Shown: positions 1-8,126 of the stretch, one piece after another
Layout of the letters: each line of letters begins with the position of its first letter
Position numbering within the stretch: position 1 is the first letter of the stretch
Assembly (NCBI RefSeq): GCF_016587375.1
Contig: NZ_BNJG01000004.1
Coordinates: forward strand, 341,169 to 405,168
DNA: 64,000 nt
Reading direction: 5' to 3'
From: Ktedonobacter robiniae
GTDB taxonomy: Bacteria; Chloroflexota; Ktedonobacteria; Ktedonobacterales; Ktedonobacteraceae
Made by a program: the position numbers and the translations under genes
Notes under the pieces: generated by a model
Told to the model about the DNA's origin: nothing
The model's database searches: none
Seen by the model: the letters and a program-made list of their open reading frames with translations, nothing else

Positions 1-2
1 AG

Positions 3-134
3 GATAGCACACAGCAGCAGTTTGTGGATACAAGCGCCCAGAGCGATCACACCTACACGTACTATGTCACCGCAGTGGATCGGCTGCATAACGAAAGCCA
101 GCTCTCACACGGGCGATCGATCACACTTGTCTGA
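3..134 (+). CDS. C-terminal fragment of a GHL10-type glycosidase-like protein (5' end outside window)
   Basis: Only the last 43 codons are present; the gene runs in from the left edge. The visible residues include a YTYYVTAVDRLHNES segment. This closely matches the YTYYITPVDRLHNEG segment near the C-terminus of the complete GHL10 protein at 1315-2937, so the two are paralogues sharing a C-terminal beta-sandwich (fibronectin-III-like) module. The stop is the TGA at 132-134. A 24-nt stretch over the stop is repeated imperfectly 30 nt downstream in the same frame, giving a second in-frame TGA. The catalytic domain cannot be judged from this window. Confidence 0.75.
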   Translation, partial: DSTQQQFVDTSAQSDHTYTYYVTAVDRLHNESQLSHGRSITLV

Positions 135-188
135 ACGAGAACGCTATTGATCACACTCGCCTGATCGTGAACATACCTATCATGAGAA

Positions 189-217
189 GCCCCCAGCAAT
201 TCCTGATTGCTGGGGGC
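189..217. terminator. Hairpin terminator between convergent GHL10 fragment and bioY
   Basis: A perfect 12-bp GC-rich stem (189-200 with 206-217) encloses a 5-nt loop. It lies 55 nt after the stop of the left-edge gene and is convergent with bioY, so it could terminate both. Confidence 0.75.
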
Positions 218-306
218 CTTCTGCTCATAAACGATCACACCACGGGAGACACACATTCCTTTTCATCAATGCATTTTGCAGAAAGGAAGAGGTACGCGCA
301 GTAAGT

Positions 307-942
307 CTAGGACTCCTGCTCCTTGCGGACGCGGCGTACAATGGCCCAGGCGGTGGGCAGCAGGGCTGCGGCGACGACCATCTTGAAGGCCTCGCCAGGG
401 AGGAAGGGGACCGCGCCCGCCAGCAGGGACGCGCTCAGGCTATGATTCACACCGTGCGCCATGGGCAGACCGAAGATAGCCAGCCAGATCACGCCCAGAC
501 CCAGGTTAATAACCACAGCAGGCAACATGGCGAAGACCGAGGTCAGGTAGCTGCGATCCAGGCCGCGCTCACAGAGCCAGCCAACCACGAAGGCCGCAAT
601 AGGAAAGGCCCAGATATAACCCGCGGTCAAACCAATCAGGCTGGCGGGAGAACCACCACTCGCAAAGACCGGCAGGCCAACCGCGCCTTCAGCGATGTAC
701 AGCAGCATTACCAGTGCGCCACGCTTGCTGCCCAGGGCCGCCCCTGTCAGCAAGACCATAAATGTCTGTAGCGTTATAGGAACCGGGGTAAAGGGGAGGT
801 AGAAGCCTACGTGTGCGGCCAGGGCCATCAAAATACTAGCACTCACGATGAGCAATCCATCACGCCCCAGGCTGGCGACACGTGACGTCCGTCGCGCGGG
901 GACTGCGTAATCAAGAATAGTTGTTCCTGGTGCTATTGCCAT
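307..942 (-). CDS. bioY: Biotin transporter BioY (ECF S component)
   Basis: BioY is the substrate-binding membrane subunit of energy-coupling-factor biotin importers. The 211-residue protein has about six hydrophobic segments and the family signature region: LPFTPVPITLQTFMVLLTG near residues 50-68, then the LGSKRGALVMLLYIAEGAVGLPVF loop. The longest frame begins at a TTG at 957. ATG 942 is preferred because GAGGAG at 950-955 stands 7 nt upstream of it. No ECF ATPase or transmembrane T component is nearby, so it either works alone or uses a shared module elsewhere. It is transcribed alone, convergent with the left-edge gene and divergent from the GHL10 gene. No biotin riboswitch or clear BirA operator was recognised upstream. 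Confidence 0.93.
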   Translation of the reverse strand: MAIAPGTTILDYAVPARRTSRVASLGRDGLLIVSASILMALAAHVGFYLPFTPVPITLQTFMVLLTGAALGSKRGALVMLLYIAEGAVGLPVFASGGSPASLIGLTAGYIWAFPIAAFVVGWLCERGLDRSYLTSVFAMLPAVVINLGLGVIWLAIFGLPMAHGVNHSLSASLLAGAVPFLPGEAFKMVVAAALLPTAWAIVRRVRKEQES

Positions 943-1068
943 TAGTATACTCCTCAATTTGTTGTTCTGTTCGTTCTTTTAATTCCACAACGCTGCCCAG
1001 GCCAAAGATCTTCTACGAAATACGCACTACAAGAGACCTCTTCCTCGGGGCCAGCATTCACGTAGCGA

Positions 1069-1077
1069 ATTCTACCA
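1069..1077 (-). promoter_or_regulatory. Candidate extended -10 for bioY
   Basis: On the minus strand TAGAAT (1069-1074) is preceded by TGG, an extended -10 layout. No convincing -35 is seen at the expected distance. It lies about 130 nt upstream of the chosen bioY start. Confidence 0.35.
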
Positions 1078-1237
1078 CATTCTTCTAAATTATTGGTAGG
1101 TTGCTTATGGTTATTGTTGAGTCTTCCGACGGCTGGCGAAGCCAGTCCTTCATCACACTCAGCAATAACCCTAAATACGCACTTTACATGCATATATAAT
1201 CTTAAAGACGTATGCGAATACGAAACTATTTATAGCG

Positions 1238-1246
1238 TGCTACAAT
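1238..1246 (+). promoter_or_regulatory. Candidate extended -10 for the GHL10 gene
   Basis: TGC-TACAAT (TACAAT at 1241-1246) lies about 70 nt upstream of the ATG at 1315. There is no good -35, which is usual for extended -10 promoters. The same TGC-TACAAT word occurs upstream of the NUDIX gene. Confidence 0.4.
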
Positions 1247-1314
1247 ACAATTCATATAAGAATGTTCGTTTTCTTCTTGCAATTTCCGCACTCAAGAGAT
1301 GGAGATGTCACACG

Positions 1315-2937
1315 ATGAGATCACTGCCAGCACGCCTCATGGGCAAACTCATGTCACTCTCCGCGTTGCTCTGCGCCCTGCTCGCCCTGAGCCTGGTGCC
1401 GGGCACAGCTAGCATCTATGGCGCCACGAGCGGCCCCGGTATACCTCAGGTGAACACGACTCCGCTCGCGCCCAAGCGCCAGTTGCGTGCCGCCTGGCTC
1501 GCCACCGTCCAAAACATTGATTGGCCTTCGAAGCCTGGATTGCCCATCGACACACAGAAACAGGAGTATACGGCCCACCTGGATGAAATGCAGCAGATGA
1601 ACATGAACGCCATCGTCGTCCAGGTGCGCCCCACGGCTGACGCCTTCTATCCATCACGCTATGCCCCGTGGTCGGCCTACCTGACGGGTACACAGGGACA
1701 GGATCCTGGCTATGATCCCCTGGCCTTTATGGTCAATGAAACGCATAGGCGGGGGATGGAGTTTCACGCCTGGTTTAATCCCTACCGGGTCAGCATGCAA
1801 GGTGATATTAACCAGCTCGTCGCTAATCACCCGGCGCGCCTGAATCCCGACTGGGTCGTGAGCTATGGAGGAAAACTCTATTATAATCCCGGGGTACCTG
1901 CGGCACGCCAATACGTTGAGGATAGTATTCTCGAAGTCGTGCGCAACTACGACATCGATGCCGTCCACCTGGATGACTACTTCTACCCTTACAAGGTTGG
2001 CAATCAGGACTTCCCCGATGACGCCGCCTATCAGCGCTATGGCAGCGGAAGCTTTGCTAAAAAGGATGACTGGCGGCGAGCCAACATCAATCTCCTCGTC
2101 TACGAACTCTCCACGCGCATCAAGCAGATTAAGTCCTTTGTCAAATTTGGCATCAGTCCCTTTGGCGTCTGGCGCAACAAAGTCGCCGATCCCACCGGCT
2201 CGGATACCGCCGCCACGCAGACCAGCTATGATGATCTGTATGCCGATGCTCGCACCTGGATCAGAAACAACTGGCTCGACTATATCGCCCCACAGATCTA
2301 CTGGAGTATTGGCTTCACGCCTGCCGCCTATGACAAGCTCATCGCCTGGTGGGCCAACGAAGTCAGCAGGAGCCGCATCCAACTCTATATCGGGCAGGGA
2401 GTTTACAAGATCGGCACCAGTGAGACTACAGGTTGGCAATCTCCCAATGAGATGCCCAATCAGCTCGCGCTCAACCTGCAATATCCCCAGGTCCAGGGCA
2501 GCATCTTCTTTAGCCTGTCTAGCCTGCACGCTAATCCGTTGGGATTCAAAGATCGCCTGAGTAGCACCATCTATCACACTCCGGCGCTGGTCCCCACCAT
2601 GTCCTGGCTCCCGCGCACAAATCCGCGATCTCTCACATTGCAACCGCTGGAACAGAGCACGCAGGGGATCATCCTGCACTGGAGCGACGCGCCTTATAAC
2701 GGCACAATAGCATATGTGATCTATCGCTTCAGCAGCAATGGCGCAACCCAGGCAACCGACTTCAACACCGGCACCAACATCCTGACGATTCTCCCCAAGC
2801 TCCAGAACAATTATCAGCACGCCTTCATGGATACCAGCATTCAGGCAGGAGGAAACTACACCTACTACATTACCCCTGTTGATCGCCTGCACAACGAAGG
2901 CGCGCCCGTTCGTTGGCAACCCGTAACACAGCGGTAA
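1315..2937 (+). CDS. GHL10 (DUF187) family glycosyl-hydrolase-like secreted protein
   Basis: This is a predicted extracellular glycosidase-like protein of the GHL10/YngK family, which is thought to act on cell-envelope or environmental polysaccharides. The 540-residue protein starts with a signal peptide (basic MRSLPARLMGK, then a leucine/alanine core ending near TASIYGA). A TIM-barrel domain follows from about residue 45 to 420. It has the family hallmarks ELRAAWLATV-like start (QLRAAWLATVQNIDWP), GMEFHAWFNPYR, VHLDDYFYPY and WIRNNWLDYIAPQIYW. A C-terminal fibronectin-like module of about 110 residues ends in YTYYITPVDRLHNEG. The longest frame begins at 1093, but ATG 1315 is chosen because of the signal peptide and GGAG at 1301-1304. 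It is a paralogue of the fragment at the left edge. Confidence 0.88.
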   Translation: MRSLPARLMGKLMSLSALLCALLALSLVPGTASIYGATSGPGIPQVNTTPLAPKRQLRAAWLATVQNIDWPSKPGLPIDTQKQEYTAHLDEMQQMNMNAIVVQVRPTADAFYPSRYAPWSAYLTGTQGQDPGYDPLAFMVNETHRRGMEFHAWFNPYRVSMQGDINQLVANHPARLNPDWVVSYGGKLYYNPGVPAARQYVEDSILEVVRNYDIDAVHLDDYFYPYKVGNQDFPDDAAYQRYGSGSFAKKDDWRRANINLLVYELSTRIKQIKSFVKFGISPFGVWRNKVADPTGSDTAATQTSYDDLYADARTWIRNNWLDYIAPQIYWSIGFTPAAYDKLIAWWANEVSRSRIQLYIGQGVYKIGTSETTGWQSPNEMPNQLALNLQYPQVQGSIFFSLSSLHANPLGFKDRLSSTIYHTPALVPTMSWLPRTNPRSLTLQPLEQSTQGIILHWSDAPYNGTIAYVIYRFSSNGATQATDFNTGTNILTILPKLQNNYQHAFMDTSIQAGGNYTYYITPVDRLHNEGAPVRWQPVTQR

Positions 2938-2945
2938 GACGTCAA

Positions 2946-3000
2946 GCATTGTAAAAATAGTTTTTGCCAGCTTGAGCCGGAAAAACTATTTTTACAGTGC
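2946..3000. terminator. Long AT-rich hairpin between convergent GHL10 and sugar ABC operon
   Basis: A stem of about 19 bp has one mismatch and arms TGTAAAAATAGTTTTT and its complement. It lies between two convergent genes, just after stop 2937 and just before stop 3005. It carries A/T runs on both arms, as expected of a bidirectional intrinsic terminator. Confidence 0.8.
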
Positions 3001-3004
3001 TTCT

Positions 3005-3874
3005 TTATCCCTTGAGTGCTCCCATACGGACGCCCTCCAGGAAGTAGCGCTGGAAGATCAGGAAGAAGATAATCATGGGGAGGGCCGCCAGGGCCGCGCC
3101 AGCGAAGATGATGCCATAGTCTGTGGAGAACTCGCCTTGCAGGCCAGCCACGCCAACCGGCAAGGTATAGGCGGAACTATCATTGAGCACGATCAGCGGC
3201 CAGAGGAAGTCATTCCAGTGGCGCACAAAGGTGAAGATAGCCAGCGCGCCAATGGCAGGCCTGGAGAGCGGCAGGATAACATGCCAGAAGACGCCCGGCT
3301 CCCCACAGCCATCGATGCGCGCCGCATCCATCAACTCTGAGGGCAGCGTCTGAATATACTGGCGCATCAGAAAGATGCCGAAGACGCTGGCAAAGCCAGG
3401 AAGAATCACCGCCCAGAGCGTGTTGAGCAGGTGCAGGTTACGTGTCACGAGATACATTGGCACCAATGTCACATACGTTGGCACCATCATGGTCGCAATA
3501 ACAACCCAGAAGAGCACATTGCGCCCCGGAAAACGCTTCTTGGCAAAGGCATAGCCCGCCAGTGTATCAAAGAAAATGTGGAAGAGTGTGACACATAGCG
3601 CAACAGCGATACTATTGCGCGCCCAGATCCAGTAATCGCTCGCCTGGTTCAATAGACGCTGAAAATTCGAGAAGTCTGCATGCAATGGTACGACATCAGG
3701 CGGCGTTTTCAAGACAAAGGTGGTCGGCGTTAGGGCGGTCACGAAGAGCCAGTACATGGGCCAGAGCGAGATACAGGTCGTGATTGCCAGAACCAGCCAG
3801 GCAAGCCCCTTCGATGGGTGCCAGAGACGAATACGCGCAGCCTGTGGACGCGAAGAAACCGATTTGCTTGCCAT
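3005..3874 (-). CDS. Sugar ABC transporter permease (MalG/UgpE type)
   Basis: This is the second inner-membrane permease of a carbohydrate uptake (CUT1) ABC importer. The 289-residue protein has six hydrophobic segments and the cytoplasmic EAA-type loop (ELMDAARIDGCGEPGVFWHVILPLSRPAIGA, near residues 180-210) that contacts the ATPase. The longest frame begins at a TTG at 3880. ATG 3874 is used because it lies 2 nt after the stop of the upstream permease and has GGAG about 9 nt upstream. It is the last gene of the operon binding protein - permease - permease. No ATPase gene is present, so a shared MsmK-type ATPase elsewhere is likely. The substrate cannot be told from the permease alone. Confidence 0.93.
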   Translation of the reverse strand: MASKSVSSRPQAARIRLWHPSKGLAWLVLAITTCISLWPMYWLFVTALTPTTFVLKTPPDVVPLHADFSNFQRLLNQASDYWIWARNSIAVALCVTLFHIFFDTLAGYAFAKKRFPGRNVLFWVVIATMMVPTYVTLVPMYLVTRNLHLLNTLWAVILPGFASVFGIFLMRQYIQTLPSELMDAARIDGCGEPGVFWHVILPLSRPAIGALAIFTFVRHWNDFLWPLIVLNDSSAYTLPVGVAGLQGEFSTDYGIIFAGAALAALPMIIFFLIFQRYFLEGVRMGALKG

Positions 3875-3876
3875 TA

Positions 3877-4824
3877 TCAATACTCCACATCAGATCTGAG
3901 AAAGCGGAATTGGACCAGCGCGACCGCCGCGATCATCAAGAAGAGGACAAAGGCCTGCGCCGAGGCCAGGCCATAGCGAAACTGCTGGAAGCCGTTCTGG
4001 TAAATCTGCGTCACGATGACCTGCGCACTATCGCCGACGCCAGCGGGAACCATCACAAAGACCTTCTCAAAGACCTCAAAGCTGGCAATGGTATAGAGCA
4101 CCACCAGGTACAGGGTAGTAGGCCTGATCAGAGGTAGGGTAATATGCCACCAGCGACGCAGGGGACCCGCGCCATCCAGCATGGCGGCCTCATAGTACTC
4201 CGTGGGAATACTCCCCATCGCCGCATTAAAAAGCACCACGCCCGTTGCCGGTACGGTCAAGACGGTTGAGAGTGTAATGCTATTGAGCACAATGTTGGGA
4301 TCTGACAGCCAGCGCACAGCGGCAAGGTGGAACGCGCCCAGGATATAGTTGAGGAAGCCGTACTCGCTGTTATAGATCCAGCGCCAGGTGATGGCGATAA
4401 TGACTACGCTGGTAACGGCGGGCAGATAGAACGCCGAGAGAAAGAAGGTGCGCCAGGGCTTGCTGCGCCCCTGAATGAGGCTGGAGAGGATCAGCGCAAT
4501 CAGAATATTGGCGGTGACCGTGATCACAGTATAGTAGAGTGTATTCTTGATCGCCTGGCCAAAGACGCCACCCTCCGTCGTAAAGGCGTGCACATAATTG
4601 CTCAAGCCCGCCCACTTGCCATTCCAGATAAAGGTATAATCATAGCTTTGAAAGGAGATAAGCAGTGCCCAAAGCACGGGCGCGAGCGTAAAGATAGCAA
4701 AAACGAGCATACTGGGAAAGATAAAGGCATATCCCCACCCATATGCTTTGAAGAAACGCCTGAGGCTGGCAACGACGCCGCGTTGCCGCTGACCAGCCTG
4801 CTTTTCAAGTGCGATATGTGACAT
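3877..4824 (-). CDS. Sugar ABC transporter permease (MalF/UgpA type)
   Basis: This is the first permease of the CUT1-type importer. The 315-residue protein has a cytoplasmic N-terminus rich in basic residues, about six hydrophobic segments and the EAA loop (TEYYEAAMLDGAGPLRRWWHITLPLIRPT, near residues 220-250). The ATG has AGGAAGAG upstream. Its stop is 2 nt from the start of the next permease, so the pair is likely translationally coupled. The gene is separated from the binding-protein gene by two hairpins, which probably lower permease expression relative to the binding protein. Confidence 0.93.
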   Translation of the reverse strand: MSHIALEKQAGQRQRGVVASLRRFFKAYGWGYAFIFPSMLVFAIFTLAPVLWALLISFQSYDYTFIWNGKWAGLSNYVHAFTTEGGVFGQAIKNTLYYTVITVTANILIALILSSLIQGRSKPWRTFFLSAFYLPAVTSVVIIAITWRWIYNSEYGFLNYILGAFHLAAVRWLSDPNIVLNSITLSTVLTVPATGVVLFNAAMGSIPTEYYEAAMLDGAGPLRRWWHITLPLIRPTTLYLVVLYTIASFEVFEKVFVMVPAGVGDSAQVIVTQIYQNGFQQFRYGLASAQAFVLFLMIAAVALVQFRFLRSDVEY

Positions 4825-4866
4825 AGGTCTCTTCCTAGATATTGACGCTATAGCGAGTGATGTGCC

Positions 4867-4896
4867 TGAAGCCGCGCACCTGCGGCGCTGGCTTCA
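4867..4896. repeat. Small inverted repeat before the intercistronic hairpin
   Basis: Arms CTGAAGCC and GGCTTCAG enclose a GC-rich core that can also pair (GCGC/GCGC). It directly abuts the larger hairpin at 4897-4954 in the same intercistronic space. Confidence 0.5.
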
Positions 4897-4954
4897 GTTG
4901 ATGGTATGGTACAGGTGGGCGGCCAATGGCTGCCACCTGTACCATACCATCAAC
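4897..4954. repeat. Long intercistronic hairpin between binding protein and permeases
   Basis: A perfect 22-bp outer stem starts with GTTGATGGTATGGTACAGG and its complement. It continues inward through about seven more pairs, with one G-U, to an AAT loop. It lies inside an operon (binding protein ends at 4966, permease starts at 4824). It is therefore best read as an attenuator or 3'-end stabiliser of the upstream cistron. This is the layout known for binding-protein genes such as malE, which need more product than their permeases. Confidence 0.75.
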
Positions 4955-4965
4955 TTGTAAAGTGT

Positions 4966-6273
4966 TTAGCCGTTGAGCAGTGAATTTACCTCGCTGGCGG
5001 GATTGTTGAGCGCGTCTTTGGCTGAGACCTTGCCCAGGACCGCCTTCTGGATCTGATCGTGCAGGATCGTGCGAATCTGCGGCCACTGCGCGATGATCGG
5101 GGTAATGTAGGTATAAGGCACAAACGGCTTGAACAGAGCGATAGGATCGCTCACTTCGACCGATTTACGCGCGCCAGGGGCCAGGTAGTAGCCAGTAATA
5201 TCGTGACCCACCTGCGAGCTTGTCAGGTAGCGCGCCAGGTCCATGGCGGCCTTAAGCTTATTATCATCCTGCAGGTTCGTCACCGAGATCAGGCCAATGC
5301 CTCCGGTCGTAAGTGGTTTGCCGCTCATGCCAATAGGCATCGACTTGACTGTAAAGTTCATTCCCAGGGCTTTATAGGTCGCGGAGGAACCACTGGGCTC
5401 ACTATACATCGCGTAGTTCTTCTTCTGGCTAAAGCCGGTGACCATGTCAGTGGTGGTTTGCGTACCAAAGTCAGGAGGCGTGACCTTATACTTCAACGCC
5501 AGGTCCATCAGCTTTTGCAGGCCGCTCACGCCTTCCGGGGTATTAAAGGTATACTGTTTGTTATCTTTGCTCAGCGGATAGGCCCCATCCCCCATAATAA
5601 AGGGCCAGGTATTGACGACGCCGGCGTCAATGACGCCGCTATAGCCATATACCTGCTGGCCATTGGAGCGTTTGAAGGTGAGGCGTTTGGCGATATCCAC
5701 AAACTCCTCATAGGTCCAATCATCCTTGGGAACATCGACGCCTCGCTCTTTAAAAATATCCAGGTTGAGATACATGCCCACAGGCGGCACCCAGAGCGGC
5801 CAGGAGTAGCGTTTACCATCGGTCGAGACCGCGTCAAGAAGATTAGAGGCGATATCGCTCTTATCGTCCGCCGTGAGAAAGTCATCGATTGGCGCGACCG
5901 ACCCCGCACGCACCAGGGTTGGCAGGACATCGGATGGCAGGCGAAATACATCTACGGTACTGCCTCCCTGCACCGCTTGTGTCAGCTTAGTGAAGCCACT
6001 CTGATCGCCTGTATAACCTGTAATCGTCACCCCCTTCAGGTTCTTGTGAGCCTTTTTATAGGCGGCGACTGCGGCATCGGTCAGTTTACCCGTCTGGTTA
6101 CCACCATTGGGCGAATAGCCAAGCACCCAATAGCGTAAGGAAACATCACTTGTTTGATTCCCCGACCCCGAATCCCCCCCACACGCGGCGAGCAGTGCGC
6201 TCAGCACACTGGCACTTACAGCAACTTTGCTGCCCTCAACAAGCAATTGACGACGCGTAATCGAGCTACTCAT
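4966..6273 (-). CDS. Extracellular sugar-binding lipoprotein of ABC importer
   Basis: This is a family-1 solute-binding protein that captures a sugar outside the membrane and delivers it to the two downstream permeases. The 435-residue protein begins with a twin-arginine-like signal (SITRRQLL), a hydrophobic core and a lipobox (LLAAC near residue 29-30), followed by a Gly/Ser linker. The remainder has the typical SBP_bac_1 pattern (KLTQAVQGGSTVDVFRLPSDVLP, YSWPLWVPPVGMYLNLDIFKERGVDVP). ATG 6273 is chosen over the ATG at 6288 because AGGAG (6281-6285) is 7 nt upstream of it. The substrate is unknown. A nearby glycosidase-like gene suggests oligosaccharide uptake, which is inference. Confidence 0.92.
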   Translation of the reverse strand: MSSSITRRQLLVEGSKVAVSASVLSALLAACGGDSGSGNQTSDVSLRYWVLGYSPNGGNQTGKLTDAAVAAYKKAHKNLKGVTITGYTGDQSGFTKLTQAVQGGSTVDVFRLPSDVLPTLVRAGSVAPIDDFLTADDKSDIASNLLDAVSTDGKRYSWPLWVPPVGMYLNLDIFKERGVDVPKDDWTYEEFVDIAKRLTFKRSNGQQVYGYSGVIDAGVVNTWPFIMGDGAYPLSKDNKQYTFNTPEGVSGLQKLMDLALKYKVTPPDFGTQTTTDMVTGFSQKKNYAMYSEPSGSSATYKALGMNFTVKSMPIGMSGKPLTTGGIGLISVTNLQDDNKLKAAMDLARYLTSSQVGHDITGYYLAPGARKSVEVSDPIALFKPFVPYTYITPIIAQWPQIRTILHDQIQKAVLGKVSAKDALNNPASEVNSLLNG

Positions 6274-6974
6274 CCTTGTACTCCTCATCTTATCAGGCCC
6301 AGGCAGCCGTATTCATGAGAGATGATGTGCAGGTACACGAACCGGCAGGTTGAGCCTTACACTACAGGCCAACGTATTACACTCTGCAGGCCACAGGCGT
6401 TGACCCTCAACAAGCCCTTTCCCTCCAGGTAGGCGCTCCAACGAGCCACCACGCAACTCGCACGCGATGTCCACAGGCAGCGGCGCCCGCGTTCTCCAGT
6501 ATCAGTTATGTTCGATAGACAAACATGCTCACCTCATGCATAAAAAATAACAGGTGGTAGGCGAAGCTATTGAAGGGTGCAGAGACAGGAGGAGAAGATA
6601 CTAAGAGAGATCGCCTGGCAAAGGGTAAGAGGGAATTTGTGCGCATATATAAATATATATACAATATGATCACTTGCAAAAAGTGAGGCTTCTTCTTACT
6701 CACAACGCCAGGAGTGCGAAAGAACATTTGCAATTGGGAAAGTGCATGGGTTTATTTTAACATTAATAGGACAGCGTATGCAATATGGACCTGCACTTAA
6801 ATAGAAGTGTTGGCTGGCAGGTCACTCTCAATGAGGTGCCAATAAGCGGCAGAGGTAGAGTACACAAGCATAGACCACTATTTTCTTCCTATACGGAAGA
6901 ACAGAGCAGCATATACCATCGTTCCTATGCTACAATAGCAACTGCAGGCGATTATATGAAGTAGGCATGGAGCA
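6274..6974. other. Long divergent intergenic region, no gene seen
   Basis: These 700 nt separate the first ABC operon (minus) from the NUDIX gene (plus). The middle (6640-6680) is very AT-rich. No credible reading frame with a ribosome site, tRNA or riboswitch was recognised. A weak minus-strand promoter candidate (TTGCAA 6674-6679, 16 nt, TATATT 6652-6657) would leave a leader of more than 350 nt for the binding-protein gene. Confidence 0.4.
6928..6936 (+). promoter_or_regulatory. Candidate extended -10 for the NUDIX gene
   Basis: TGC-TACAAT (TACAAT 6931-6936) lies about 38 nt upstream of the ATG at 6975. The -35 is not recognisable. Confidence 0.45.
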
Positions 6975-7445
6975 ATGGCACGCATCGATTATTATAATGA
7001 TCCTCAAGCCCCCAGACCCAATAGCCTGGTGCCCGCGGCATCAGCGATTATCTGTGATCAGCAGGGCCGCATTTTACTCCATCGGCGCAGCGATAATAAT
7101 CTCTGGGCACTGCCCGGCGGCGCGATGGAACCAGGCGAGTCTATTGGCAAGACAGTAGTACGCGAGGTGCGGGAAGAGACGGGCTTACATGTCCAACCAG
7201 AGCGGATTGTGGGTATCTACTCGGATCCGCGCCACATCATTGCCTTTAGCGATGGGGAGGTCAGACAACAGTTCTCGGTCTGCTTTGCCTGTATGCTCCT
7301 TGGTGGCAAGTTACGCGTCAGCGCGGAGTCATTCGAGGTCGCGTTCTTCTTCCCCTGCGAGATAGAGTACCTGAGCATGCATCCCTCTATTCGCCTGCGC
7401 ATTCATCACTTTCTTGAGCAACGCACACAACCCTACTTCTCCTAG
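6975..7445 (+). CDS. NUDIX hydrolase
   Basis: This enzyme is a pyrophosphohydrolase of the NUDIX superfamily, cleaving X-linked nucleoside diphosphates. The 156-residue protein contains a complete Nudix box (GGAMEPGES...REVREETGL, residues about 53-75) fitting G-x5-E-x7-REUxEExGU. The preceding strand is ICDQQGRILLHRRSDNNLWALPGG. The substrate is not predictable. It is a single-gene unit overlapping by 4 nt at its stop with the convergent membrane-protein gene, and no hairpin separates them. Confidence 0.93.
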   Translation: MARIDYYNDPQAPRPNSLVPAASAIICDQQGRILLHRRSDNNLWALPGGAMEPGESIGKTVVREVREETGLHVQPERIVGIYSDPRHIIAFSDGEVRQQFSVCFACMLLGGKLRVSAESFEVAFFFPCEIEYLSMHPSIRLRIHHFLEQRTQPYFS

Positions 7446-7939
7446 CGTCGGTTGGCAAACAGGGACGCAAGCAGGCCCGTCGCGCTCCCCCAGACCAGGT
7501 GGGCGGCGATCATCATCAGGTTACGCCGTCCAGGTTCGCGGTAGGCTGACGCTACCAGTCCCAGCGCGGGCAGGAGTCCAAGGTAGCTTGCGGCCCAGAC
7601 AAGCAGGCCAAAGCCGCCTCCCTTTGCCAGCGAGGGTCCGGGCATATAGCGCTCGACAGGTCTATAGAACAGGCCCATAGCAGTTCCAAAGCCGAAATGA
7701 GATACAAGCGTCGCCAGCAAGACCTGGCGCTTGCTGAGCCGCCAATGGAGGTGCGCTCGACGCGCCAGGTCTTGTATGATGATCTCGGGTGGCAGATCGT
7801 AGCGCTGCCCATGCGGCAAGAAGCGTTGTGTAAGCAGCATAAACAGCGTCATTGGCGCAGTCGCTACACATCCGGCAACGGCATCCTTGATCCACGATGG
7901 ATACTCCTGGGCATCGGCCTCGCGCACAAGTGTCGACAT
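7442..7939 (-). CDS. Small predicted membrane protein (DUF6789/YagU-like appearance)
   Basis: The function is unknown. The 165-residue protein has four hydrophobic segments (around residues 20-35, 70-85, 105-125 and 140-160) and a basic amphipathic stretch between the first two. The arrangement recalls DUF6789/DUF1440 (YagU-like) proteins, but this is a resemblance by eye. The longest frame begins at 7993. ATG 7939 is preferred because AAGGAGAG lies just upstream of it. It is convergent with the NUDIX gene and divergent from the deaminase operon. Confidence 0.7.
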   Translation of the reverse strand: MSTLVREADAQEYPSWIKDAVAGCVATAPMTLFMLLTQRFLPHGQRYDLPPEIIIQDLARRAHLHWRLSKRQVLLATLVSHFGFGTAMGLFYRPVERYMPGPSLAKGGGFGLLVWAASYLGLLPALGLVASAYREPGRRNLMMIAAHLVWGSATGLLASLFANRR

Positions 7940-8040
7940 AGCATCTCTCCTTCTTGAACGGCTCCATCCTTCTGCAAGCCCTTTTCCTTTCACACGTTAG
8001 AGCGCGCGAATTCGTGGCTAGCTCGTTTATTATTGTTTGC

Positions 8041-8070
8041 TTGACGCTACGCATTTCTAGATGCTACACT
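8041..8070 (+). promoter_or_regulatory. Promoter of the deaminase/oxidase operon
   Basis: TTGACG (8041-8046), an 18-nt spacer and TACACT (8065-8070) are present. The spacer ends in TGC, making an extended -10. It sits 57 nt upstream of ATG 8127. Confidence 0.65.
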
Positions 8071-8126
8071 CAGGGGCAAGTTATCCAAACAGGACCTCTT
8101 ATTTTGCCTGCATAAAGGATGCTGCC

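Noticed and set aside
943..1314. Biotin riboswitch or BirA operator upstream of bioY
   Set aside because: No conserved fold or BirA-type palindrome could be recognised; only a weak extended -10 is visible.
1093..1314. N-terminal extension of the GHL10 protein to 1093
   Set aside because: The extension precedes a typical signal peptide and lacks a ribosome site; ATG 1315 fits better.
1654..2949. 431-codon minus-strand frame opposite the GHL10 gene
   Set aside because: It is the antisense shadow of a well-supported GHL10 protein.
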